Assembly (NCBI RefSeq): GCF_002277895.1
Contig: NZ_CP022999.1
Span: forward strand, 620,001 to 684,000
Direction of reading: 5' to 3'
Source of the DNA: Rhizobium sp. 11515TR
GTDB taxonomy: Bacteria; Pseudomonadota; Alphaproteobacteria; Rhizobiales; Rhizobiaceae
Length of the DNA: 64,000 nucleotides
The notes under the pieces are model-generated. The model had not been told where the DNA came from, searched no databases, and saw nothing but the letters and a program-made list of their open reading frames with translations. Position numbers and translations under genes: made by a program. Positions 9,147 to 16,203 of this stretch are shown in pieces; within the stretch, counting starts at the first letter, position 1; every line of letters begins with the position of its first letter.

Positions 9147-10667
9147 CTACTTGATCGAAACCTTGCTGAGGCCGAACAGCGAGCCGGTCGGTGTAGGCAC
9201 GAAACCTTCGACGTTCTTTTGCTCGGCCGTATAGCCATAAGCCGTATAGAGCCAGATCCAGGGCGAGACTTCGGCGAGATGCTTTTCGAATTCGGCGAAG
9301 ATCTCCTTGCGCTTGCCCGGATCGGTCTCCGCGCGGCCCTTCTGCATCAAGCTGTCGAGCGTGTCGTCGATATAGTTGGCGACCTTCTGCAGGTTGCCGG
9401 TCTTTGTCCAATAACGGTTGTACATCGAATAGGGGTCGGCACTGCCGCCATTGAGCGCTACAGCCATGTCGAAATTGCCCTTCAGCCAGGTGTCGACATA
9501 GACGTTGAGTTCCATCACCTTGATATCGAGCTTGATGCCGATTTCGGCGAGCTGCGACTGAATGACCTGCGCCTCGGCCGTAGCGGTCGGCGGCTCGCCG
9601 GTTGCGGCAATCACAGTCGCCGAAAAGCCGTTGGCAAAGCCGGCATCGGCCATCAGCTTCTTCGCCTTGGCGACATCGCGCGTGTAGCAGAAGAGCTTGC
9701 TGGGATCGGTCGCATAGAGCGGCATCGTCAGCGGCCCCGTTACCTTGCCTTCGCCGAGGGCGGCCGTATCCATCACATCTTTGCGATCGATGGCGCAGGA
9801 GATCGCCTGACGCACGGCGAGCTGATCCATCGGCTTGCGCGAGGGATTAAGCTGCAGGACGTTGTAGGAGAGCACTGGCGTGCGAGTGAGCTGCAGCTTC
9901 GGCTCCTTCGGCACAAGCGTTGCCACGAGTGGATCGTTGAGCAGCGCGAAATCGATCTGACCGGTGCGGAGCGACGCAAGGATCGCGGTTTCATCCGGCA
10001 ACACGCTGATATTGATGCCATCGACGCCGGTGACACCGCCGGCCCAATCCTTGTTGGCGCTCAGGATTTCCTTGGAATTCGGAACCCAGCTGTCGAGCTT
10101 GAAGGGGCCGGAGCCGATCGCCTTCGTGCCGATAGTGCCGGCGGTGATCTCGCTTGCCGGAACGATCGCCGCGTTGAGGCTCGTCATGGCCGTCAGAAGG
10201 GGAACGTCGGGCTGCGACAGATTGAAGACAACGGTATTGGCATCGGGCGTGTCGATGCTTGCAATCGACAGGAAGTTGGCCCGAGCGACCGCGCCGGTCG
10301 CCTGGTCGAGAATGCGCTGGAAGGAGGCCTTGACGTCGGCCGAGGTGACAGCTGCGCCGTTCTGGAATTTGGCCTTGGCATTGAGCTTAAAGGTCAGCTG
10401 CTTGCCGTCTGGCGAGAACTGCCAGCTTTCGGCAACGCCAGGCGCGATCTGCAGATTGCTGTCGAGACGAACGAGCGGTTCGTAGATCAGCTCCAGCAGG
10501 CGGATGGAGGAGAAGGCCGTCTGCTTATGCGGATCGAGCCCGGTTGCGTCCTGCGACCATGCCATGCGCAACGTCGCTGCCTCTACGGGTATCGCAACCG
10601 TCGCCAGACCGATCCCCACGGCCAGCGCCACGCCCGAAATCAACTTCTTTCCAAAATTCCCTTCCAC
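9147..10667 (-). CDS. Peptide-type ABC importer periplasmic binding protein
   Basis: A family-5 (DppA/OppA-like) solute-binding protein of about 506 residues. The start chosen is GTG at 10667, because GGAGG lies 7 bases before it and a normal signal peptide follows directly (MEGNFGKKLISGVALAVGIG, then AVPVEA-type cleavage near residue 30). The open frame runs further upstream to 10733, but without a ribosome-binding site. Body motifs are WSQDATGLDPHK, IYEPLVRLDSNLQIAPGVAESW and FKLNAKAKFQNGA. It captures the substrate in the periplasm for the permease pair. The 81-bp gap to murQ upstream and the shared strand make one transcript likely. A murein-fragment ligand is inference from context. Confidence 0.92.
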   Translation of the reverse strand: MEGNFGKKLISGVALAVGIGLATVAIPVEAATLRMAWSQDATGLDPHKQTAFSSIRLLELIYEPLVRLDSNLQIAPGVAESWQFSPDGKQLTFKLNAKAKFQNGAAVTSADVKASFQRILDQATGAVARANFLSIASIDTPDANTVVFNLSQPDVPLLTAMTSLNAAIVPASEITAGTIGTKAIGSGPFKLDSWVPNSKEILSANKDWAGGVTGVDGINISVLPDETAILASLRTGQIDFALLNDPLVATLVPKEPKLQLTRTPVLSYNVLQLNPSRKPMDQLAVRQAISCAIDRKDVMDTAALGEGKVTGPLTMPLYATDPSKLFCYTRDVAKAKKLMADAGFANGFSATVIAATGEPPTATAEAQVIQSQLAEIGIKLDIKVMELNVYVDTWLKGNFDMAVALNGGSADPYSMYNRYWTKTGNLQKVANYIDDTLDSLMQKGRAETDPGKRKEIFAEFEKHLAEVSPWIWLYTAYGYTAEQKNVEGFVPTPTGSLFGLSKVSIK

Positions 10668-10724
10668 TTTCAGTCCTCCAAATTTTTTAAATGTCCCCGG
10701 CCGATTTTGGCCCATTGATTGCCG

Positions 10725-10740
10725 TCGCGGCATGCCGCGA
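10725..10740. terminator. GC-rich palindrome after murQ
   Basis: TCGCGGCATGCCGCGA is a perfect 16-base palindrome 9 bases beyond the murQ stop on the minus strand. It can form a hairpin but has no T-run on the minus strand, so it is more likely an intercistronic or processing hairpin than a strong terminator. Confidence 0.4.
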
Positions 10741-10748
10741 TGGTTGTC

Positions 10749-11672
10749 TCAAGCAGTCCTGGCGTTGATGGCCTTGCGCAGGAATCCATCAGCGTTTTGC
10801 AATGCCGTGCGGGCTTCTTCAATGGCCATCCCGGTAATTTCCATGAGAATGGCTAGCTTGACGTCATTGCCGGTGAGATCAAGCACCCGGCGGGCCTCCT
10901 GCTGGGTGCAACCGGTCGCCTGCATGACGATGCGCGAGGCGCGCGCCACCAGCTTCTTGTTGCTGGCGCTGACATCGACCATCAGGTTCTGATAGCTCTT
11001 GCCGATGCGGATCATGCTCGCCGTCGTCAGCATGTTGAGAATGAGTTTCTGGGCCGTGCCGGATTTCAGCCGGGTCGAGCCGGTCAGGATTTCCGGGCCG
11101 ACAACAGGCGAGATCGCCAGATCGGCAATGCCGGCGATGGTGGAATTGGGATTGCAGGATAGTGCGACGGTAAAGGCACCGATACTCTTGGCGTAGTTCA
11201 GACCACCGATGACATAGGGCGTGCGGCCACTGACTGCGATGCCGACGACCACATCATCCTTGGTGAGTTTGATCTCCTCCAGCGCCTGACGCCCCTGTAC
11301 CGGATCATCTTCTGCGCCTTCGATCGAACGGCGCAGCGCATCCGGGCCGCCCGCAATCAATCCAATGACCATATCAGGCGGCACGCTGAAGGTGGGCGGG
11401 CATTCGGAGGCGTCGAGAACGCCGAGACGACCGCTGGTGCCGGCTCCCATATAGATCAGCCGTCCACCCTTCTGGAAAGCGGCGACGATCTGATTGACGG
11501 CAGCGGCAATCGCCGGAATGACCTTCTCGACGGCGACGGGCACCGTCTGATCCTCATAATTGATTTCACGCAGGATATCGAAGGTCGGCAACAGATCGAT
11601 ATGCATCGTATTCGGATTGCGCCCTTCGGAAACCAATTGTTCCAGTTCGGATATCAACGTCTGTTCTGTCAT
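10749..11672 (-). CDS. murQ: N-acetylmuramic acid 6-phosphate etherase
   Basis: From the ATG at 11672 the protein has 307 residues, the usual MurQ length. The family signature GAGTSGRLGVLDASECPPTF lies at 77-96, with the catalytic Glu at 90, and EGAEDD follows at 118-123 in the sugar-phosphate isomerase (SIS) fold. A C-terminal three-helix part (RRVLDLTGNDVKLAILM) is intact. The enzyme removes the D-lactyl ether from MurNAc-6-P, giving GlcNAc-6-P and D-lactate in the cytoplasm. It is the first gene of the transcript that continues into the importer, serine hydrolase and anmK. An upstream in-frame ATG at 11705 exists, but the MTEQTLISEL start is the conserved one. Confidence 0.96.
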   Translation of the reverse strand: MTEQTLISELEQLVSEGRNPNTMHIDLLPTFDILREINYEDQTVPVAVEKVIPAIAAAVNQIVAAFQKGGRLIYMGAGTSGRLGVLDASECPPTFSVPPDMVIGLIAGGPDALRRSIEGAEDDPVQGRQALEEIKLTKDDVVVGIAVSGRTPYVIGGLNYAKSIGAFTVALSCNPNSTIAGIADLAISPVVGPEILTGSTRLKSGTAQKLILNMLTTASMIRIGKSYQNLMVDVSASNKKLVARASRIVMQATGCTQQEARRVLDLTGNDVKLAILMEITGMAIEEARTALQNADGFLRKAINARTA

Positions 11673-12066
11673 GGGCCTGCTCGCGAAATAACGCTTCGAT
11701 ATCAATAACTCGCAGTGGCAAGTTCGACCATTTCAGTATCGAACACCCCTCAGCAAAGTTCGGCTTTCAGTCAGACGGCCGATCAAAATCAGCCAGGGCT
11801 CGGACGGCCTTTTTCGGCTTCGCTTCCTGCCCACTCCCTGTTTACCTTGGTTAACACTATGTCTGATTATTCCTTTCGTCAATCTATAAAGGAATAAAAT
11901 ATTCCAATTCTGCCGCGCGAATTCACCACTGCGGATTATGCGGCGACAGCACACAGCGGTAAGTGTGATTTACCGACCGACGCAAGCTAACGCTTCGGCT
12001 CCAGATCGGTCAGCTTGCTCTTAGACGTCGCCATCATCACGCTGGTATTCAATAGGAAGAGAGCGA
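11673..12066. promoter_or_regulatory. murQ upstream region: gene-poor 394 bp
   Basis: No standard-size gene is visible here. The stretch holds the inferred murQ promoter and operator (11854-11907), about 180 bp of leader between it and the murQ start, and a 27-codon frame on the minus strand that overlaps the toxin gene stop. The leader contains no clear terminator or riboswitch-like structure that I can recognise. Confidence 0.6.
11854..11907 (-). promoter_or_regulatory. Inferred murQ promoter with RpiR-type operator
   Basis: On the minus strand TTGGAATATTTTATTCC (11907-11891) is a GGAAT-N5-ATTCC palindrome. It is followed after 8 nt by a -35 box TTGACG (11882-11877), a 17-nt spacer and TAGTGT (11859-11854) as a weak -10. 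A third half-site GGAAT (11873-11869) lies in the spacer, and it forms a perfect 10-bp inverted repeat (TTATTCCTTT/AAAGGAATAA) with the palindrome arm. The same order and spacing occur upstream of murA at 15088-15127. Binding by the RpiR-type protein encoded at 15242 is inferred. Confidence 0.65.
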
Positions 12067-12070
12067 TCAT
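11987..12070 (-). CDS. Possible 27-residue peptide coupled to the toxin gene
   Basis: An ATG overlaps the toxin stop (ATGA) and opens a 27-codon frame: a hydrophobic start MIALFLLNTSVMM, then a polar tail ending LTDLEPKR. The exact 4-base overlap is like that between antitoxin and toxin, which suggests translational coupling. There is no homologue I recognise, and a chance frame of this length is easily possible. Confidence 0.2.
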   Translation of the reverse strand: MIALFLLNTSVMMATSKSKLTDLEPKR

Positions 12071-12516
12071 TCCGATCTGAAAACCATCGGAAGATCAGCC
12101 GACACGTCGAGCGGCCGGAAATGCCGTAAGTTTTCGGTGATGACGGTCAGGTCATAAGCCCGCGCCGTCGCTGCAATGATAATGTCGCCGAGGCCAGGAT
12201 TGTGGCCCTTGCTCAGGGCGTCGTCTTCCAGAGCACCGGCGACCCGCGCGACCACTGTATCCATGGGTAGGATACGATCGCTGAAACTATCCGTGATGAA
12301 ATCGAGCCAGTCAGAGAGACGCTTGGCTCGCTCAGTTCCGCCGCGACGATGAAGGGAGCGTATTCCCTTTTCGATCTCCGAGACAGACATGGCCGACAGA
12401 AATAGCGCATCGGCTTCGCCCTGATTGTGGAACCACATCCGGATGGCATCGGAGGGCGGCACCTTATCCGGCGCAAATCTGCTGATAATATTCGTATCGA
12501 GCAGGTACTCCGTCAC
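12067..12516 (-). CDS. VapC-like PIN-domain toxin
   Basis: A 149-residue PIN-domain protein. Acidic residues expected for the metal-dependent RNase site are visible: D7 in YLLDTNI, E47 in SVSEIEKG, D111 in GLGDIIIAA and E128 near ITENLRHF. PIN toxins of type II systems cut RNA (often tRNA) when freed from their antitoxin. The start overlaps the antitoxin stop by 4 bp, the standard arrangement. The pair sits between the nagK-like gene and murQ, separating two halves of the recycling locus on the same strand, which suggests a later insertion. Confidence 0.9.
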   Translation of the reverse strand: MTEYLLDTNIISRFAPDKVPPSDAIRMWFHNQGEADALFLSAMSVSEIEKGIRSLHRRGGTERAKRLSDWLDFITDSFSDRILPMDTVVARVAGALEDDALSKGHNPGLGDIIIAATARAYDLTVITENLRHFRPLDVSADLPMVFRSE

Positions 12517-12764
12517 AGATCAACGTCCCTCATTTTTGAGGAGTTTCGATCCAGATCGACACCACCGGGAAAGGTGAGCAGGAAATCCCCGAAATTCGGC
12601 TTGGGCTTCTCCAAAGCCTTCTTTGCGGCCTCTGCCGCTTCGACCGACACAAGTACGGCAGCGGGCTTCCCGTGGCGCGTAATGGTGACAAAATCACCGT
12701 TGGCGGCTTCATCGACCAAATTGGCAAAGCCTGCCTTTGCCTCTGCTACGCTAATTGTTGACAT
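12513..12764 (-). CDS. Phd/YefM-type antitoxin (VapB role)
   Basis: From the ATG at 12764 this is an 83-residue protein. The N-terminal MSTISVAEAKAGFANLVDEA and the following ITRHGKPAAVLVS match the DNA-binding half of Phd/YefM antitoxins. The C-terminus (NFGDFLLTFPGGVDLDR) is the usual toxin-binding tail. The longer open frame up to 12929 is not supported, since it runs over the operator and the end of the kinase gene. It neutralises the downstream PIN toxin and probably represses its own promoter through the palindrome at 12783-12798. Confidence 0.9.
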   Translation of the reverse strand: MSTISVAEAKAGFANLVDEAANGDFVTITRHGKPAAVLVSVEAAEAAKKALEKPKPNFGDFLLTFPGGVDLDRNSSKMRDVDL

Positions 12765-12782
12765 CACGCCCTCAATCGAAAA

Positions 12783-12798
12783 TGACCATATATAGTCA
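12783..12798. promoter_or_regulatory. Palindromic operator of the toxin-antitoxin pair
   Basis: TGACCATATATAGTCA is a 16-base inverted repeat with one mismatch per arm, 18 bp before the antitoxin ATG. Phd/YefM antitoxins bind such AT-centred palindromes to autoregulate. The identification rests on position and symmetry alone. Confidence 0.65.
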
Positions 12799-12861
12799 AA
12801 ATAGGGCCTGCCGTCGATAGAATCAAGAGAAAAGAGAAAGACGTTTATTGCATCCCATGGG

Positions 12862-13761
12862 TCATTCGGTTCGAGAGTCGCAAATTGCCTGTCTTGCCAA
12901 AATGATCGCACCGGATACCGCGTCGCCATCGCTGGGTTTCAATCGACGGCGTACATCGGGCGAGAGCCAGGGTTCAAGCGGGCTTGCGAGACCGCCGAGC
13001 AGGCAGACGCGCGGTGCACCTTTCTCGAACAGGGTGCGAACCAGAGTATCGATATGGCCGGCCGCGCTTTGCACGATCCGCCGTGCGGCAGCATCTCCCT
13101 GATCGGCATGTCGCAGGACCATCGGTGCAAGGGCGGCATAATCCGTGGCCGAAGCCCGGTCCATCCAGGCGACTGCCTCCATCGGATCGTTCTGGAAGCG
13201 CTGCATGATTTCGGCCAGCAAAGCGGTCTTCTGTTCGCGACCGTCATGGGCACGCAGCGCAAGCTGCACCGCCTTCAATCCGAGATAGGCGCCGCTCCCC
13301 TCATCCGAAATGGGAAAACCATAGCCGCCGACCCGCAATTGCCGTCCTTCGACGAGGCCGAGACCGATCGAACCGGTGCCGGCGATGACGATGGCACCAT
13401 CGCGACCGGAATGGGCGCCAAGGCTGGCGCCCTCGCCATCGCTGATGAAAGCGATGCTGGCAAATGGATGTTCTATCGCCTTCAACGCATCAAGCGCGCC
13501 CTTGCGGCCGATGCCCGCCAGCCCGACGCCGACGTGGATACGCCCGATATTATCGGCACTCAACCCGGCTTCTTCGATTGCTGCGTCAAAGGCACGCGAA
13601 ATCGACGCCCATGCTTCGGCTATCCCGAGCCTGGTCGTTGCCGGGCCGGACAATCCCTGCCCCAAAACCGTACCTTCAGCATCCTCGATACGAGCCCGGC
13701 AGCCGGTGCCACCGCCGTCAATGCCGAGGAAATAGGGAGCGTTTTCCGATGCGGCCGTCAT
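12862..13761 (-). CDS. BadF/BadG-type sugar kinase, probable N-acetylglucosamine kinase
   Basis: A 299-residue ASKHA-fold kinase: phosphate-1 loop DGGGTG (15-20), ISDGEGAS with the candidate catalytic Asp at 108, phosphate-2 AGTGS (127-131) and SDEGSGAYLG (152-161). These are the motifs of eukaryotic-type GlcNAc kinases within the BadF/BadG/BcrA/BcrD family. The enzyme would phosphorylate GlcNAc (or another amino sugar) released from muropeptides. Its ATG overlaps the murA stop by 4 bp, so the two are translated together. The exact sugar cannot be read from sequence; glucosamine or MurNAc are alternatives. Confidence 0.87.
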   Translation of the reverse strand: MTAASENAPYFLGIDGGGTGCRARIEDAEGTVLGQGLSGPATTRLGIAEAWASISRAFDAAIEEAGLSADNIGRIHVGVGLAGIGRKGALDALKAIEHPFASIAFISDGEGASLGAHSGRDGAIVIAGTGSIGLGLVEGRQLRVGGYGFPISDEGSGAYLGLKAVQLALRAHDGREQKTALLAEIMQRFQNDPMEAVAWMDRASATDYAALAPMVLRHADQGDAAARRIVQSAAGHIDTLVRTLFEKGAPRVCLLGGLASPLEPWLSPDVRRRLKPSDGDAVSGAIILARQAICDSRTE

Positions 13762-15014
13762 GACGTCAGCCGTTCGATATCAGCGCCGCATAGGCGCAAC
13801 TTGCGATCCAGTTGCTCGTAGCCACGATCAAGATGATAGACGCGGTTGATGATGGTTTCACCTTCCGACACTAGGGCGGCCAGGACGAGCGAAACGGATG
13901 CGCGAAGATCCGTCGCCATCACCTGCGCGCCCTTGAGCGGCGCTCCGCCGCGCACCAAAGCAGTCGTGCCCTGCAAGGTGATATTGGCGCCGAGGCGCGT
14001 CAACTCCGGCACATGCATGAAGCGGTTTTCGAACACCGTCTCACGGATTAGCGACGCGCCTTCCGCACAGCAGGCCAGAGCCATGAACTGTGCCTGCAGA
14101 TCCGTCGGGAAGCCGGGATAGGGTTCGGTGGTGATATCGGCTCCCCTGAGCGGGCCGTCCCTGGAGACGACCAGTCCGCGATCGCTCGGCCAAACGCTCA
14201 CTCCCATGGCTTCCAAAGCCTGGACGACGGAGGCGAGATTTTCCAACCGGGCATGAATGAGCTCGAGCTGACCGCCGGTGATCGCGGCTACTATGGCATA
14301 GGTGCCGGCTTCGATGCGGTCAGGGATACCGTGATGCTTGGCGGGCCGCCAATCGGTGTCACCATCGATGAGGATGCGATGGGTCCCCGCCCCTTCGATC
14401 CGCGCACCCATGGCGCAAAGACAAGCCGCGAGATCAGCCACCTCCGGCTCACGGGCGGCATTCAGGATCTCGGTTTCGCCCTTGGCCGCGCAGGCAGCCA
14501 TCATGGCCGTCTCCGTCGCGCCGACGGATGGCGAGCTCAGCACGATCCGCGCCCCCTTCAGCCCCTTCGAGGCTGAAGCGACAATCAGACCGCTTTCGAT
14601 CGCGATATCGGCGCCCAGAGTCGCCAGGGCCTTGATATGCATATCGACGGGCCGCGCGCCGATGGCGCAGCCGCCAGGAAGGGAAACACGCGCATGGCCG
14701 AAGCGGGCAAGCAGCGGCGCCAGCACCAGCACCGTCGCCCGCATGCGCCTGACCGTATCGTAGGACGTCTCTTTCGAGACGATCTCGCTCGCATCGATCG
14801 TCGTGCCATGCGGCCAGCGTGCGATCTTGGCGCCGTGCAGCGCAATAACGCCGAGCATGTTTTCGACGTCGCTGACGGCCGGCAGGTTCGTGAGCTCCAG
14901 CGGATACGGGCTCAAGAGCGCCGCTGCGATCTGCGGCAAGGCGGCGTTCTTGGCGCCAGCGATGGTCACCGCGCCCTGCAACCTTTTGCCGCCGGAGATG
15001 CGAAGTCTGTCCAT
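13758..15014 (-). CDS. murA: UDP-N-acetylglucosamine 1-carboxyvinyltransferase (MurA-type)
   Basis: From MDRLRISGGK at 15014 the protein has 418 residues, normal for MurA. The substrate lysine is in GAKNAALP (K22), and the PEP-binding and fosfomycin-target cysteine is C116 in LPGGCAIGARPVDMH. The late motif PYPGFPTDLQAQFMAL is intact. The reaction adds enolpyruvate to UDP-GlcNAc, the first committed step of murein synthesis. Its coupling to a GlcNAc kinase and its place next to an RpiR regulator suggest a second, recycling-linked copy rather than the housekeeping gene. The start was placed at 15014 rather than 15074 because the extra 20 residues are not family-like. Confidence 0.92.
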   Translation of the reverse strand: MDRLRISGGKRLQGAVTIAGAKNAALPQIAAALLSPYPLELTNLPAVSDVENMLGVIALHGAKIARWPHGTTIDASEIVSKETSYDTVRRMRATVLVLAPLLARFGHARVSLPGGCAIGARPVDMHIKALATLGADIAIESGLIVASASKGLKGARIVLSSPSVGATETAMMAACAAKGETEILNAAREPEVADLAACLCAMGARIEGAGTHRILIDGDTDWRPAKHHGIPDRIEAGTYAIVAAITGGQLELIHARLENLASVVQALEAMGVSVWPSDRGLVVSRDGPLRGADITTEPYPGFPTDLQAQFMALACCAEGASLIRETVFENRFMHVPELTRLGANITLQGTTALVRGGAPLKGAQVMATDLRASVSLVLAALVSEGETIINRVYHLDRGYEQLDRKLRLCGADIERLTS

Positions 15015-15087
15015 GATGAAAATCCGTCGAGGAAAAGGTGAGGACGCCACGAGTCCTTCACGCGTTTCCTCCAAAGACTAATCGGCC

Positions 15088-15127
15088 ATTCCAGAGTGTC
15101 AACCAGATTTGGAATTTTTTATTCCAA
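15088..15127 (-). promoter_or_regulatory. Inferred murA promoter with RpiR-type operator, shared with the divergent regulator gene
   Basis: TTGGAAT-TTTTT-ATTCCAA (15109-15127) is a perfect 7-bp inverted repeat. Read on the minus strand it is followed after 8 nt by TTGACA (15102-15097), then 4 nt and a GGAAT half-site (15092-15088), nearly the same layout as upstream of murQ. No good -10 is obvious after 15-17 nt. The palindrome also lies 115 bp before the rpiR-type gene, so one protein could control both directions. Confidence 0.65.
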
Positions 15128-15241
15128 GCTGCTGTGATAATGTCCGATCGCATGAAGCGAGATTGCCGAGCTTGAACCGGATGCTATTTTTGGTTCGCTC
15201 GTGTCGATGGGTAACGCGGCCTTGATGGCTAGAAGGGACAA

Positions 15242-16102
15242 ATGTCGATCTTAAAGAAAATCAGCGCGCAGCTCGAAACCATGGCCCCGGCCGATCGCCA
15301 GATCGGACAGTTCATCATCGACAATCCCGACCAAATGCTGCGGCTATCCTCGGCAGCGCTCGCGATCGAAACCGGCCGCAGCCAGTCGAGCGTCGTGAAG
15401 TTCAGCCAGAAGCTGGGCTATGCCGGCTATCAGGAGTTGAAGCTCGCCGTCAGCGAGGCGAAAGCGCAGGAATGGCAGGCGCCGGCCGGCATGATCCACG
15501 GCACGATCGAGGTGGACGACGGCTATCTCACGATCCTGCAGAAGCTGCTCGGCAGCAAGATGCAGGCCATGCAGCAGACCATCTCGGTCAACAACGAAGC
15601 CGATATCGAAAAGGCGCTCGAGGCGCTTCATGATGCCCGGCGTATCCATCTGGCAGGTGTCGGCGCCTCTTCGCTAGTGGCGCGCGACTTTTCCTACAAG
15701 CTGATGAAGCTCGGTCGCAATGTGCTGCATGACAGCGACAGCCACGTGCAGATGGCAAACGCGTCGACGCTCGGGCCGGACGACCTGCTCTTTGGGCTTT
15801 CCTATTCCGGCGCCAGCATCGAGACGCTGCGGATTGCGGAATTGGCAAGCCAGCGCCAGGCAACCGTCATTGCCGTCACCGGGCTGCAGGACAATCCGCT
15901 CGCGCGCGTCGCCGATATCTGCCTTCATACCGTCGGCGATGAGGATCGCGTCCGCTCGTCGGCGATCACCGCCCGTGACGCGCAGCTGATGCTGACCGAT
16001 CTGCTGTTCATTCTCCTGGTGCAGCGTCAGCCCGATGCCAACGACTATGTCCATAATAGCGAGACGGCCGTTTCCGTGCTGAAGGCCAAGCGTCTTTCAT
16101 AA
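15242..16102 (+). CDS. RpiR/MurR-family transcriptional regulator with SIS domain
   Basis: A 286-residue protein with the N-terminal RpiR helix-turn-helix (MSILKKISAQ to about 77, including SSAALAIETGRSQSSVVKFS). A C-terminal sugar-phosphate isomerase (SIS) domain follows from about 125 (IHLAGVGASSLVARDFSYK; FGLSYSGASIETL). SIS domains of this family sense phosphosugars; MurR of E. coli senses MurNAc-6-P. It is transcribed divergently from murA-nagK, with a perfect palindrome between. It most likely controls the recycling operons, repressing in the absence of MurNAc-6-P or GlcNAc-6-P; the effector is inferred. Confidence 0.92.
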   Translation: MSILKKISAQLETMAPADRQIGQFIIDNPDQMLRLSSAALAIETGRSQSSVVKFSQKLGYAGYQELKLAVSEAKAQEWQAPAGMIHGTIEVDDGYLTILQKLLGSKMQAMQQTISVNNEADIEKALEALHDARRIHLAGVGASSLVARDFSYKLMKLGRNVLHDSDSHVQMANASTLGPDDLLFGLSYSGASIETLRIAELASQRQATVIAVTGLQDNPLARVADICLHTVGDEDRVRSSAITARDAQLMLTDLLFILLVQRQPDANDYVHNSETAVSVLKAKRLS

Positions 16103-16203
16103 GATCGCGATCGGGTAACCAAGCTGTGACGACCGCGACCCTGTACGGTGGTGATTTCGGGACGTAGCTTGGTGATCCAAGCAAATCATTCCGGAGATAT
16201 TCC
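16103..16203. promoter_or_regulatory. Leader with two mutually exclusive stems before the SDR gene
   Basis: AGCTTGGT (16166-16173) can pair with ACCAAGCT upstream (16118-16125). Alternatively its GCTTGG part pairs with CCAAGC (16077 offset, at 16177-16182) in a compact stem with a 4-nt loop. No T-run follows. This could be an attenuation-like leader or simply chance repeats of CCAAGC. Confidence 0.3.

Noticed and set aside
9132..10718. Plus-strand open frame of 528 codons
   Set aside because: Antisense to the binding-protein gene over its whole length; the minus-strand frame has the signal peptide and family motifs.
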